Part shown: in pieces, positions 1-7,323 of the stretch
Layout of the letters: each line of letters opens with the position of its first letter
How positions within the stretch are numbered: the first letter of the stretch is position 1
Origin: Hyphomicrobiales bacterium
Lineage (GTDB): Bacteria > Pseudomonadota > Alphaproteobacteria > Rhizobiales > Aestuariivirgaceae
Reading direction: 5' to 3'
Length of the DNA: 11,768 nucleotides
NCBI GenBank assembly: GCA_025356765.1
Contig: JANXRO010000073.1
Coordinates: forward strand, 1 to 11,768
Notes under the pieces: generated by a model
Databases searched by the model: none
What the model was told of the DNA's origin: nothing
Seen by the model: the letters and a program-made list of their open reading frames with translations, nothing else
Program-made: the position numbers and the translations under genes

Positions 1-189
1 CTTTTGTTGCTGGCTGATGAGCCAACGGGAAATCTTGATCCACCAACGGCTGAAATGGTGCACCATGAATTTACACGGCTGATCAACGAAGAAGGTTTGG
101 GCGCGTTAATTGCCACGCATAACATTGAGTTTGCCAAAAAAATGAACCGCGTGATGAGTTTGCAAAATGGCGCTTTGGTGGAAGGTTAG
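1..189 (+). CDS. lolD: ABC transporter ATP-binding protein, LolD-like (3' end only)
   Basis: Only the last 62 codons are present; the gene begins before the window, in frame with base 1. The fragment carries the Walker B and D-loop region (LLLLADEPTGNLD, near its start) and the H-loop histidine in IATHN. This is the end of the nucleotide-binding domain of an ABC ATPase. The short tail after the H-loop and the ADEPTGNLD wording fit the LolD/MacB/FtsE group. In alphaproteobacteria lolD commonly lies close upstream of dnaE, as here, which favours LolD, the ATPase that powers release of lipoproteins from the inner membrane by LolCDE. The Walker A and signature motifs lie outside the window, so FtsE- or MacB-type ATPases are not excluded. 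Its last 23 bases overlap the next gene. Confidence 0.75.
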   Translation, partial: LLLLADEPTGNLDPPTAEMVHHEFTRLINEEGLGALIATHNIEFAKKMNRVMSLQNGALVEG

Positions 190-1012
190 CCTTGGCTTGG
201 CAGTGATGGCGCTGAGTGCCCATACTGCTGTGCCAACCCGCGATGTGCTTGCCACAAGCATATGTGTGGCGGCTGAAACCGAAGCCAAGGCCAATGGCAT
301 CGACAACGCGTTTTTTGCCCGCCTGTTGTGGCGCGAAAGCCTGTTTGACCCCAATGTTGTATCCAACAAAGGCGCACAAGGGATTGCGCAGTTTATGCCC
401 GACACAGCGGCTAGGCGCGGATTGGTTGATCCGTTTGAGCCAATAAGTGCGGTTAAAGCCTCTGCTGCCTATCTGGCTGATCTTAAAAAACAATTTGGAA
501 ACATTGGTTTAGCAGCAGCAGCGTATAATGCAGGTGAAGCGCGCGTGCAGCGCTGGCTTGATGGCACAAGTGAATTGCCCGATGAAACCAGAGACTATGT
601 GAGTTTTATAACAGGCCAAAGTGCTGAAAATTGGAAAAGCCCAACGGCGGATTTTCCGATTCCCGCCATTGGCAGCGGCGCTGATTTTGCCACCAATTGT
701 CTGGCGCTGGCATTGCGCAGGGGCGAACTTTCGGGCGTCCACGTCGCATCAGCTCCGCGCCAACCCTGGGGCGCGTTGTTGGCCGTGAATTTCAGTGAGG
801 CCAAAGCCGTGGGGCAATATAAGCGTTTGAAACTGCGCTTTCCGCAAGTGATTGCTCAACTCAACCCGATAATTCTGCGAAAGCGCAACCTTTCGCGCGG
901 CCGCAACAAGCTCACCTTTGTGATGCTGGGTGCCACCACACAAAGTGCTGCCGCTTCCCTGTGCCAGAAACTTGTGGCGGCGGGTGCGCCATGTATCGTG
1001 CGGAAAAACTAA
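167..1012 (+). CDS. Periplasmic lytic transglycosylase (SLT domain) with SPOR-like C-terminus
   Basis: The 281-residue product probably cleaves the MurNAc-GlcNAc bond of peptidoglycan non-hydrolytically, in the periplasm. The N-terminus (residues 1-22, one Lys then a hydrophobic run, cleavage likely near AHTA) looks like a signal peptide. The SLT domain covers about residues 35-150. It has the catalytic Glu57 in the ES motif (WRESLFDP), the GAQGIAQFMP motif (69-78) and AYNAGEARV (119-127). The C-terminal 80 residues or so (from WGALLAV at 201 to the LCQKL...GAPCIV end) resemble a SPOR domain, a family that binds glycan strands stripped of stem peptides; this part is less certain. The ATG at 167 lies inside lolD and has no clear Shine-Dalgarno sequence. 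The in-frame ATG at 206 would remove most of the signal peptide, so 167 is preferred. Translation is probably coupled to lolD. Confidence 0.85.
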   Translation: MALWWKVSLGLAVMALSAHTAVPTRDVLATSICVAAETEAKANGIDNAFFARLLWRESLFDPNVVSNKGAQGIAQFMPDTAARRGLVDPFEPISAVKASAAYLADLKKQFGNIGLAAAAYNAGEARVQRWLDGTSELPDETRDYVSFITGQSAENWKSPTADFPIPAIGSGADFATNCLALALRRGELSGVHVASAPRQPWGALLAVNFSEAKAVGQYKRLKLRFPQVIAQLNPIILRKRNLSRGRNKLTFVMLGATTQSAAASLCQKLVAAGAPCIVRKN

Positions 1013-1055
1013 TTTGCTGGTTTTTAACCGGGCGTGATTGCGCTAATCTAACGCC

Positions 1056-4000
1056 ATGGCCCAACCCACATTTATTCATTTGCGCGTGCATTCAGCTTTC
1101 TCTCTTTCCGAGGGCGCGTTGCAAATCAAAAAACTGGCCAGCTTGTGCAAAGATGCCAAAATGCCAGCCCTTGCGATCACCGACACGAATAACCTGTTCG
1201 GCGCTTTGGAATTTTCTGATGTTCTTTCAGACAAAGGCATTCAGCCGATCATCGGACTTTCCATCAAAGTTGATCTTTCACAACCTGATCAAACCGCAAA
1301 TAAGTTTCAACAACCGACAGGTCTAAAGCGCTTTGCCTCTGTTGCTTTGTTGGCCCAAAATGAACAGGGCTACTTGAACTTGATGAAGCTTTCATCGACT
1401 GCTTTTTTGGATGTTGCCGACAATGCGGAAGCCCACGTAAATTTGGCCAAGTTGGAAAGCTGTTCGGAAGGTTTGATCTGCCTTTCAGGCGGGCCCGGCG
1501 GGCCTATTAATGAAGCACTGGTTTTGGGCCAAAGGCCAGCTGCTGAAAATTTAACATTGCGCTTGAAGGCATTGTTCGGAGATCGCTTTTATATTGAACT
1601 TCAACGCCACGAGATGTCGGTGGAAAAAGCCGCCGAAGCGGGCTTGATTGAACTGGCCTATGCGCATGACATTCCGCTGGTGGCCACCAACCAGTGCTAT
1701 TTCGCAACGCCTGATGACTATGTGGCGCATGATGCGTTAATTTGCATTGCTGAAGGCGAAGTTATTTCCGCCCAAGACAGAAGGCGCTTAACGCCCGAAC
1801 ATTATTTCAAAAACCAACAAGAAATGGCAGCTCTTTTTGCCGATATTCCTGAAGCAATTGAGAACACCGTGGAAATTGCCAAGCGCTGTTCCTATTGGGT
1901 GAAGGGCCGCAAACCCATTCTCCCGCGCTTTGCTGAGGGCGATGAAGGGCAAGTTTTGCGCCAAGAAGCGCGGTTGGGTTTAGAAAACCGCTTGAAAGCC
2001 ACTGGCTTTGCGCCGGGCTTTGTCCAAGAGGATTATGAAAAACGCCTCGAGTTTGAGTTGGGCGTGATCATCAAAATGAATTACCCCGGCTATTTTTTGA
2101 TCGTGTCTGATTTCATCAAATGGGCCAAGGCACAATCCATTCCGGTGGGCCCTGGTCGCGGTTCGGGCGCAGGCTCGCTTGTGGCATATGCGCTGACCAT
2201 AACGGATTTAGACCCGCTACGCTTTGGCTTGTTGTTTGAACGTTTTCTCAATCCTGATCGCGTATCGATGCCCGACTTTGATATCGATTTTTGCCAAGAT
2301 AGGCGCGATGAAGTGATCACCTATGTGCAGGGTCGTTTTGGCCAAGACCGCGTGGCCCAGATTATTACGTTCGGCAAACTTCAATCACGTATGGTGACGC
2401 GCGATGTGGGGCGCGTTTTACAAATGCCTTATGGCCATGTGGATCGCTTATCGAAAATGATTCAGGTGAACGCCACAAATCCTATTTCTTTGCAGCAGGC
2501 CATTGATCTTGAACCGCGCCTGCAAGAAGAACGTGACCGCGACCCTAACGTAAAGCAATTGTTTGACATTGCGCTTCGCTTGGAAGGGCTTTATCGCAAC
2601 GCTTCAACCCACGCCGCAGGCATTGTGATTGGTGATAGGCCGCTGCAAGAACTTGTGGCGCTTTATCGCGACCCCGGTTCTGCTTTGCCCGCCACCCAAT
2701 TCAACATGAAATATGTTGAAAAAGCTGGCTTGGTGAAGTTCGATTTTTTGGGCCTTAAAACTTTAACTGTCATCGACAAGGCACAAAAACTTATTCGCGT
2801 GCGCGCGCCTGACTTTGATGCAAGCAAAATTCCGCTGGATGATGTGAAAACCTTTGAAATGTTGGCGCAGGGTGAAACTGTTGGTGTGTTCCAGCTTGAA
2901 AGTGCCGGCATGCGCGACGCTGTGCGCAACATGCACGCAGACAGGCTTGAAGATTTGATCGCCCTCGTGGCGCTCTATCGGCCCGGCCCCATGGCCAATA
3001 TTCCAACCTATTGCGCACGCAAAACCGGCAAGGAACCTGTTGAATATCTGCACCCGATTTTAGAACCAATCCTGAAAGAAACCTTTGGTGTGATCACCTA
3101 TCAAGAACAGGTGCAACAAACCGCCAAAGATATGGCTGGCTATACATTGGCAGAGGCTGATTTGTTGCGCCGCGCCATGGGTAAAAAAATCAAATCTGAA
3201 ATGGACGCGCAACGCGCCCGCTTCATGCAGGGTGCCTTGGAGCGCGGCATTGATGTTGAAATTGCAAAACAAGCATTTGATGCCTGTGCCAAATTTGCTG
3301 AATATGGTTTCAACAAATCACATTCAGCGCCTTACGCATATATCAGCTATCAAACAGCATATTTGAAAGCCAATTACCCAGCGGAATTTATGGCTGCCTC
3401 CATGACCTTAGACATGGGCAACACCGATAAATTAAGCCAATTTCGGCGTGAAGCCCAAAGACTTGGCGTGAAAGTTATGCCGCCCAGTGTGAATGCTGGC
3501 GAGGTTGATTTTGCGGTGAAAGATGGAGCCATTCTTTATTCGATGGCGGCGCTGAAAAATGCAGGTGCGGCAGCCATCTTACAAATTGTAAAAGCGCGCC
3601 AGGCGGGCGGGCCTTTCAAATCTCTGGCTGATTTTTCCAAGCGCGTGGACGCCAAGGCGTTAAATCGCAGGGCTTTGGAAAGTTTGGCCAAGGCTGGCGC
3701 TTTTGATGCGCTGAACCCCAACCGCGCCCAAGTTTTGCAAGGCATTGATAGCATCATCGGCGTGGCCAACCGCACTGCAAACGAGGCGGCGGCGGGCCAA
3801 AATGATATGTTTGGAAGCTTGGGCAGCGCCGTTGAAGATATTGTTCTGCCGCGGCTTGATGCGTGGCTGCCCATGGAAAAATTGGGCCATGAGTTTGATG
3901 CGGTAGGCTTTTATCTTTCAGGCCATCCACTCGATGAATATCAAAAGCCGCTGGCGCGTTTGGGTGTTGAAACGTGGACAAGCTTTCAAGAAAAAATACT

Positions 4001-4490
4001 CAACAAAGGTGCCACGGCAGCAAAGCTTGCGGGCACAATTACATACAGACAAGAGCGCCGTTCCAAATCTGGCAACAAGTTTGCGTTCGTTGGTTTTTCA
4101 GATCCGACGGGCCAATTTGAAACCATTGTGTTTGCAGATACGCTGAATGTTGTTCGTGATATGCTGGAGCCTGGTAAAGCCGTGATCGCCAGAGTGGAAG
4201 CTGATGTTGATGGCGAAGATATTAAACTTCGCCTTCAGGGTTTGGAAATGCTCGACAAAGCGGCAGCCTCAATCGTTCAAGGCATACAGATTTTTGTACG
4301 TGACGGTGCACCCATTGAATCAATTGCCAAGCGTTTGGCGTCGGGCGGAAAAGCGCCAGCGCGGTTAACGCTGATTTTGGATGGCGGGCGCGAAGTTGAA
4401 ATTGAACTTGGTTCGAAATTCGCCATCACACCGCAAGTGAAGGGTGCGATAAAAGCCATCCACGGCGTTGTGGAAGTGCTTGATTTATAG
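1056..4490 (+). CDS. dnaE: DNA polymerase III subunit alpha
   Basis: This 1144-residue protein is the replicative C-family DNA polymerase, close to the 1160 residues of E. coli DnaE. An N-terminal PHP domain begins with HLRVHSAFSL (8-17) and contains ITDTNNLFGALEF; the PHP site looks degenerate, as expected when proofreading comes from a separate DnaQ. The palm has PGRGSGAGSLVAYAL, the catalytic PDFDID (Asp407 and Asp409) and LVKFDFLGL with the third Asp at 563. GYGFNKSHS-type finger residues follow (EYGFNKSHS). QNDMF at 915-919 matches the internal beta-clamp-binding motif (QADMF in E. coli). An OB-fold follows (GTITYRQERRSKSGNKFAFV region) and then a tau-binding-type C-terminus. It starts 43 bases after the transglycosylase gene with no visible Shine-Dalgarno sequence. 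Its stop overlaps the convergent PilZ gene by six bases. No frameshift or missing key residue was seen. Confidence 0.98.
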   Translation: MAQPTFIHLRVHSAFSLSEGALQIKKLASLCKDAKMPALAITDTNNLFGALEFSDVLSDKGIQPIIGLSIKVDLSQPDQTANKFQQPTGLKRFASVALLAQNEQGYLNLMKLSSTAFLDVADNAEAHVNLAKLESCSEGLICLSGGPGGPINEALVLGQRPAAENLTLRLKALFGDRFYIELQRHEMSVEKAAEAGLIELAYAHDIPLVATNQCYFATPDDYVAHDALICIAEGEVISAQDRRRLTPEHYFKNQQEMAALFADIPEAIENTVEIAKRCSYWVKGRKPILPRFAEGDEGQVLRQEARLGLENRLKATGFAPGFVQEDYEKRLEFELGVIIKMNYPGYFLIVSDFIKWAKAQSIPVGPGRGSGAGSLVAYALTITDLDPLRFGLLFERFLNPDRVSMPDFDIDFCQDRRDEVITYVQGRFGQDRVAQIITFGKLQSRMVTRDVGRVLQMPYGHVDRLSKMIQVNATNPISLQQAIDLEPRLQEERDRDPNVKQLFDIALRLEGLYRNASTHAAGIVIGDRPLQELVALYRDPGSALPATQFNMKYVEKAGLVKFDFLGLKTLTVIDKAQKLIRVRAPDFDASKIPLDDVKTFEMLAQGETVGVFQLESAGMRDAVRNMHADRLEDLIALVALYRPGPMANIPTYCARKTGKEPVEYLHPILEPILKETFGVITYQEQVQQTAKDMAGYTLAEADLLRRAMGKKIKSEMDAQRARFMQGALERGIDVEIAKQAFDACAKFAEYGFNKSHSAPYAYISYQTAYLKANYPAEFMAASMTLDMGNTDKLSQFRREAQRLGVKVMPPSVNAGEVDFAVKDGAILYSMAALKNAGAAAILQIVKARQAGGPFKSLADFSKRVDAKALNRRALESLAKAGAFDALNPNRAQVLQGIDSIIGVANRTANEAAAGQNDMFGSLGSAVEDIVLPRLDAWLPMEKLGHEFDAVGFYLSGHPLDEYQKPLARLGVETWTSFQEKILNKGATAAKLAGTITYRQERRSKSGNKFAFVGFSDPTGQFETIVFADTLNVVRDMLEPGKAVIARVEADVDGEDIKLRLQGLEMLDKAAASIVQGIQIFVRDGAPIESIAKRLASGGKAPARLTLILDGGREVEIELGSKFAITPQVKGAIKAIHGVVEVLDL

Positions 4491-5087
4491 AGCTTGTGGG
4501 CTTGAAATGTGTGGCAACTGCGCTTTGTCGATTTGCTTTACAAATTCGATTGCGATGCCTTGGTCAATATAGCGCACAACCCGACCACGCATTTTACCGA
4601 GCATGAGCGATGTGCCCACACTGGGCATCACCTCAGTTTTAACAGCTGCACCTGAAACAGAAATATCCAGAACTTCGCATTCATACACGCGACCATCCAG
4701 CAATGAAATTTGCGATACTTTTTCTTCCGGCTCAAAACGCGTATGGCGGCGATTATCTTCAGCACCACTGCCACGGTTCTTCAACCAATCAAGGCGTTGG
4801 TGCAAACGTTCAAGCCTTGCACCTTTCAGTGTGAAGTGAATTGCAAAGCCACCTTCAACGGCGTTGCCGCTGATGGCTTCAATACGACCAATCTCTTCAA
4901 GATAGGCCACGATTGCTTGGCCTGCCGGGGGCACTTTAGCCGACGCAAAAGTTGCACCTTCAAGCGTAATGTCGCTGACCTGGCACGGATGTTCAGTCAT
5001 ATCGGGCAACATAAAGCGACCGAAGATCACACCAAGCGCGTTGCTTGGCATTACATCTGTGTGTGCTGATTGGGCGATGGCTACCAC
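4485..5087 (-). CDS. PilZ domain protein, probably two tandem PilZ-like domains
   Basis: The 200-residue cytoplasmic protein has a canonical PilZ domain in its second half. Arg113 to Arg117 (RRHTR) fit the RxxxR c-di-GMP motif, and DISVSG (141-146) fits D/NxSxxG, so it probably binds cyclic di-GMP. The first half (about 20-95) looks like a second, degenerate PilZ barrel: DITLEG (39-44) keeps the second motif with Thr for Ser, but no RxxxR precedes it. The start is GTG at 5087-5085, supported by an AAAGGA Shine-Dalgarno sequence six to seven bases upstream; no ATG lies close by. The gene is 67 bases downstream of the PAS-like gene on the same strand, so co-transcription is plausible. The tail-to-tail overlap with dnaE leaves no terminator. 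The target process (motility, exopolysaccharide, cell cycle) cannot be read from the sequence. Confidence 0.88.
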   Translation of the reverse strand: MVAIAQSAHTDVMPSNALGVIFGRFMLPDMTEHPCQVSDITLEGATFASAKVPPAGQAIVAYLEEIGRIEAISGNAVEGGFAIHFTLKGARLERLHQRLDWLKNRGSGAEDNRRHTRFEPEEKVSQISLLDGRVYECEVLDISVSGAAVKTEVMPSVGTSLMLGKMRGRVVRYIDQGIAIEFVKQIDKAQLPHISSPQAL

Positions 5088-5100
5088 GAAGAATCCTTTA

Positions 5101-5114
5101 AATCAGATCAGATT
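5101..5114. repeat. Near-palindrome between the PAS and PilZ genes
   Basis: The 14 bases AATCAGATCAGATT read almost the same on both strands: AATC/GATT arms flank a self-complementary GATC, with one mismatched A/A pair. The site lies 14 bases upstream of the PilZ GTG start. It could be an operator or a chance AT-rich repeat; nothing in the sequence names a regulator. Confidence 0.3.
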
Positions 5115-5154
5115 AAAACGGATGCTGCGTAAAGACGGAGTTAAGAAATTAAAT

Positions 5155-5784
5155 TTATCGCTTCAGCTGAGATAATCCGCCTTCAATCACACGCAACGGC
5201 GTTGCTTTTCGACCAACTTTTTCCATCAAACTGTCGCCATTTTCATGCTCTGTCCAAATGACACGGGCAGAAACCAATTCACGCCGCAACAGCAAAGTGC
5301 GACCAGCACTTTCGGCATTGCCCAAAGCAAACAATCCGCCAAACAATTGCACTTTTCCATTGGTCTTGTCGCGCACGGGCAAACCAATCAATTCAGCAGG
5401 CATGACCATACCCGAGGTTGAAATTAACCGCATTCGCACAAGACAAGGTTGAAGCCGCAATTTTGAAACATCGAATGTTTTCGAAATTACGTCGCGTTCA
5501 AAACTATCAAATCCGCCCAAGGCATCTTTGCCTGTTAGCGGTTGTTGCAAAAGGTCGCAGACAACGGTTCCTGCCAGACGAAAATTCCAACTTCCTTCGG
5601 CAGATTGTTCAATGATTGCCAAATTTGGCATAATGGACACCATTTTAGCCAGTTGGAACTCACTGCGATCAGGACAAGCGCGTTCGGCACGCAATGATTC
5701 CCAATAGCGGAACAACTGGCGGCTTCCTGGGTGAAGGATATGCGATCCTGCGTCTGGGCTTTCGTTGTGGTCGTTAACCTTCAT
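5155..5784 (-). CDS. PAS_5-type (PF07310-like) PAS domain protein
   Basis: The 209-residue soluble protein resembles the alphaproteobacterial PAS_5 family. Hallmarks are RYWESLRAERACPDRSEF (26-43), the IMPNLAIIEQ strand (51-60), WNFRLAGTVVCDLL (66-79) and the LFGGLFAL end of the fold (147-154). A variable tail of about 50 residues follows. No kinase, GGDEF, EAL or DNA-binding domain is attached, so it may sense a ligand or act by protein contact; the ligand is unknown. An open frame extends upstream to 5883, but I chose ATG at 5784 because AGAAGGA sits six bases before it and the family similarity begins soon after. The PilZ gene follows 67 bases downstream on the same strand. No convincing sigma-70 promoter was found in the 204-base gap before it. 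Confidence 0.8.
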   Translation of the reverse strand: MKVNDHNESPDAGSHILHPGSRQLFRYWESLRAERACPDRSEFQLAKMVSIMPNLAIIEQSAEGSWNFRLAGTVVCDLLQQPLTGKDALGGFDSFERDVISKTFDVSKLRLQPCLVRMRLISTSGMVMPAELIGLPVRDKTNGKVQLFGGLFALGNAESAGRTLLLRRELVSARVIWTEHENGDSLMEKVGRKATPLRVIEGGLSQLKR

Positions 5785-5790
5785 GGCATA

Positions 5791-5797
5791 TCCTTCT
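5791..5797 (-). promoter_or_regulatory. Ribosome binding site deciding the PAS gene start
   Basis: On the minus strand AGAAGGA lies six bases before the ATG at 5784. It supports that internal start over the first ATG of the open frame (5883), which lacks such a site. Confidence 0.7.
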
Positions 5798-5988
5798 GCG
5801 AGACGGGCCGTACCTGTCCCATTCTTGAACCTATGCCGTGTTAGTTGCAGATGCTGTGCCAGTTTTCTGGCGAAAACCAGCAACCCAAAACCCCAACCAG
5901 AAGATGCGTTGCTCTATTATTCACAACACGCATGGCGTTTTCTGAGGGGTTGGTGTAACATGAAGACGCATGTTCAAGGAGGTTCGTC

Positions 5989-6423
5989 ATGTCCGTCTCC
6001 CACATCTTAAAACACAAGGGCGGTGATATTATAACCGCATCGCAAAGTGACAGCGTTAAATCCATCGCCGAAACTTTGGCAAAAAAACGCATTGGTGCGG
6101 TGATTATTACCGATGCCAATGGCAAAATTGCAGGCATTGTGAGCGAACGCGACGTAGTGCGCTGTTTGGCGGAAAAAGGTGGCGAGGCATTATTGCTCAA
6201 CGTTGCGGCGATTATGACCAAGAACGTTAAAACATGTTCTGTTACTGACAGTGAAACCGAGTTGATGGCGATGATGACGGAAAACCGCATTCGCCATTTG
6301 CCGGTTGTGGCACAAGGAAACTTGGTGGGCATGATTTCAATTGGCGATGTGGTTAAATTCCGCATCGAGGCCATTGAACGCGACGCCGCGGATATGAAAG
6401 CCTATATCGCGGGCGCGGCTTAG
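5989..6423 (+). CDS. CBS-pair domain protein
   Basis: This 144-residue protein consists of two CBS motifs and little else. CBS1 spans about 12-62 (IGAVIITDANGKIAGIVSERD) and CBS2 about 76-126 (MTKNVKTCSV, RIRHLPVV, LVGMISIGDVV). The SERD (52-55) and SIGD (117-120) ends of each motif match the usual adenosine nucleotide-binding signature, so binding of AMP, ATP or a related ligand is likely. No enzymatic or channel domain is attached; such stand-alone pairs are usually regulators or energy sensors of unknown partners. A strong AAGGAGG Shine-Dalgarno sequence lies at 5976-5982, six bases before the ATG. The upstream 204 bases are shared with the divergent PAS gene. Only 11 bases separate its stop from the convergent hisI stop. 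Confidence 0.9.
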   Translation: MSVSHILKHKGGDIITASQSDSVKSIAETLAKKRIGAVIITDANGKIAGIVSERDVVRCLAEKGGEALLLNVAAIMTKNVKTCSVTDSETELMAMMTENRIRHLPVVAQGNLVGMISIGDVVKFRIEAIERDAADMKAYIAGAA

Positions 6424-6434
6424 GGCTTTCTGCC

Positions 6435-6803
6435 TCAAACAAACTCTAGTTTCTGCCCGTCGATCTTGCGATAAAAGCATGACCTGCGGCCCGTGTGGCA
6501 GGCATTGCCTTTGCCATGGGGCTTAACGCGCACCAACAACACATCTTGATCACAATCCACACGCAGGTCTTGCACGGCGAACATTTCGCCCGATGTTTCG
6601 CCCTTTTTCCACAGCGCTTGGCGTGATCTGCTCCAGAAATGCACAATGCCTGTGCGCTGGGTTTCGGCCAATGCTTGTTTGTTCATAAAGGCAAACATTA
6701 AAACCGCATTATCGGCAACATCGCACACGATGGCGGGGATCAAACCCTGGGCATCAAACGTCAACCGAAGCTCTAATGTTTCGTCCAATTCAGATGCGCT
6801 CAT
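6435..6803 (-). CDS. hisI: Phosphoribosyl-AMP cyclohydrolase
   Basis: The 122-residue cytoplasmic enzyme opens the adenine ring of phosphoribosyl-AMP to give ProFAR, the third step of histidine biosynthesis. The family signatures are complete: SRSRQALWKKGETSG (58-72), DCDQD (83-87, the Mg-binding aspartates and a Zn cysteine) and ACHTGRRSCF (101-110, Cys102 and Cys109). It is the short monofunctional form, with no HisE pyrophosphohydrolase domain fused at the C-terminus, so hisE must lie elsewhere, as is usual in alphaproteobacteria. The start at 6803 has AAGAGG about eight bases upstream. It faces the CBS gene tail-to-tail and diverges from the scaffold gene across a 70-base gap. No other his gene is in view. 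Confidence 0.97.
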   Translation of the reverse strand: MSASELDETLELRLTFDAQGLIPAIVCDVADNAVLMFAFMNKQALAETQRTGIVHFWSRSRQALWKKGETSGEMFAVQDLRVDCDQDVLLVRVKPHGKGNACHTGRRSCFYRKIDGQKLEFV

Positions 6804-6873
6804 TTCTCATGCCTCTTGATCTTGCGTTTGTGGTATTCTCACCCATATCAGATTTTGAAACAAAGATGTGCTT

Positions 6874-7323
6874 ATGATCGATGAAATCTATAACCGCCAA
6901 ATTTTAAAACTGGCTGCAGATATTCCAAGACTGGAACGCTTGGCCCAGCCAGACGCAACCGCCGTGGCACATTCAAAATTATGCGGCTCGAAGGTTACTG
7001 TTGATCTGATGATGCAAAATGGGGTGGTGAGTGATTTTGGCCATGATGTGAAAGCCTGCGCCTTGGGCCAAGCATCCTCATCGGTTATGGCGCGGCACAT
7101 TGTGGGTTCAAGCGCTGTGGAATTGCGCAGCTTGAAAGACCAGATGCATAAAATGTTGAAAGAGCAGGGGCCTGTTCCGCAAGGCAAATGGGCCGAACTT
7201 GAAGCCTTGATACCCGTGCGCGATTATAAAGCGCGCCATGCCTCAACGCTTTTAACATTTGACGCTGTTGTTGATGCGCTAAACCAAATCGAGGCAAAAC
7301 ATGAAGCCACCATCGGCCATTAA
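6874..7323 (+). CDS. Iron-sulfur cluster scaffold homologue (NifU-N/SufU/IscU-like)
   Basis: The 149-residue protein has the IscU/SufU-type fold sequence: MIDEIYNRQILKLA at the start, LCGSKVTVDL around Cys37, KACALGQASSS around Cys62, and RDYKARHASTLL near the end. Established scaffolds hold the cluster or zinc with three Cys and one Asp. Here Cys37 and Cys62 are kept. The Asp of the CGD motif is Ser39, and the third Cys position appears to be His122. Other alphaproteobacterial members I recall also have RHAS, so this seems a subfamily trait rather than decay. Its role as a true scaffold is therefore inferred. A GTG at 6868 would add two residues; ATG at 6874 matches the usual MIDE start. Neither has a strong Shine-Dalgarno sequence. 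The last 23 bases overlap the cupin gene. Confidence 0.82.
   Translation: MIDEIYNRQILKLAADIPRLERLAQPDATAVAHSKLCGSKVTVDLMMQNGVVSDFGHDVKACALGQASSSVMARHIVGSSAVELRSLKDQMHKMLKEQGPVPQGKWAELEALIPVRDYKARHASTLLTFDAVVDALNQIEAKHEATIGH

Noticed and set aside
5862..5877. GTTTTC-TGGC-GAAAAC hairpin in the PAS/CBS intergenic region
   Set aside because: The stem is six mostly A-T pairs with no T-tract after it on either strand, so it is neither a terminator nor a clear regulatory element.
5785..5883. N-terminal extension of the PAS_5-type protein to the ATG at 5883
   Set aside because: The internal ATG at 5784 has a good Shine-Dalgarno sequence, and the extra 33 residues resemble nothing in the family.
5841..6374. 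177-codon minus-strand open frame opposite the CBS gene
   Set aside because: The plus strand encodes a clear CBS pair with a strong ribosome binding site; the antisense frame has no recognisable domain.
6816..6839. TTGATC...TATTCT as a promoter for the scaffold gene
   Set aside because: The spacing between the two hexamers is only 12 bases, too short for a sigma-70 promoter.
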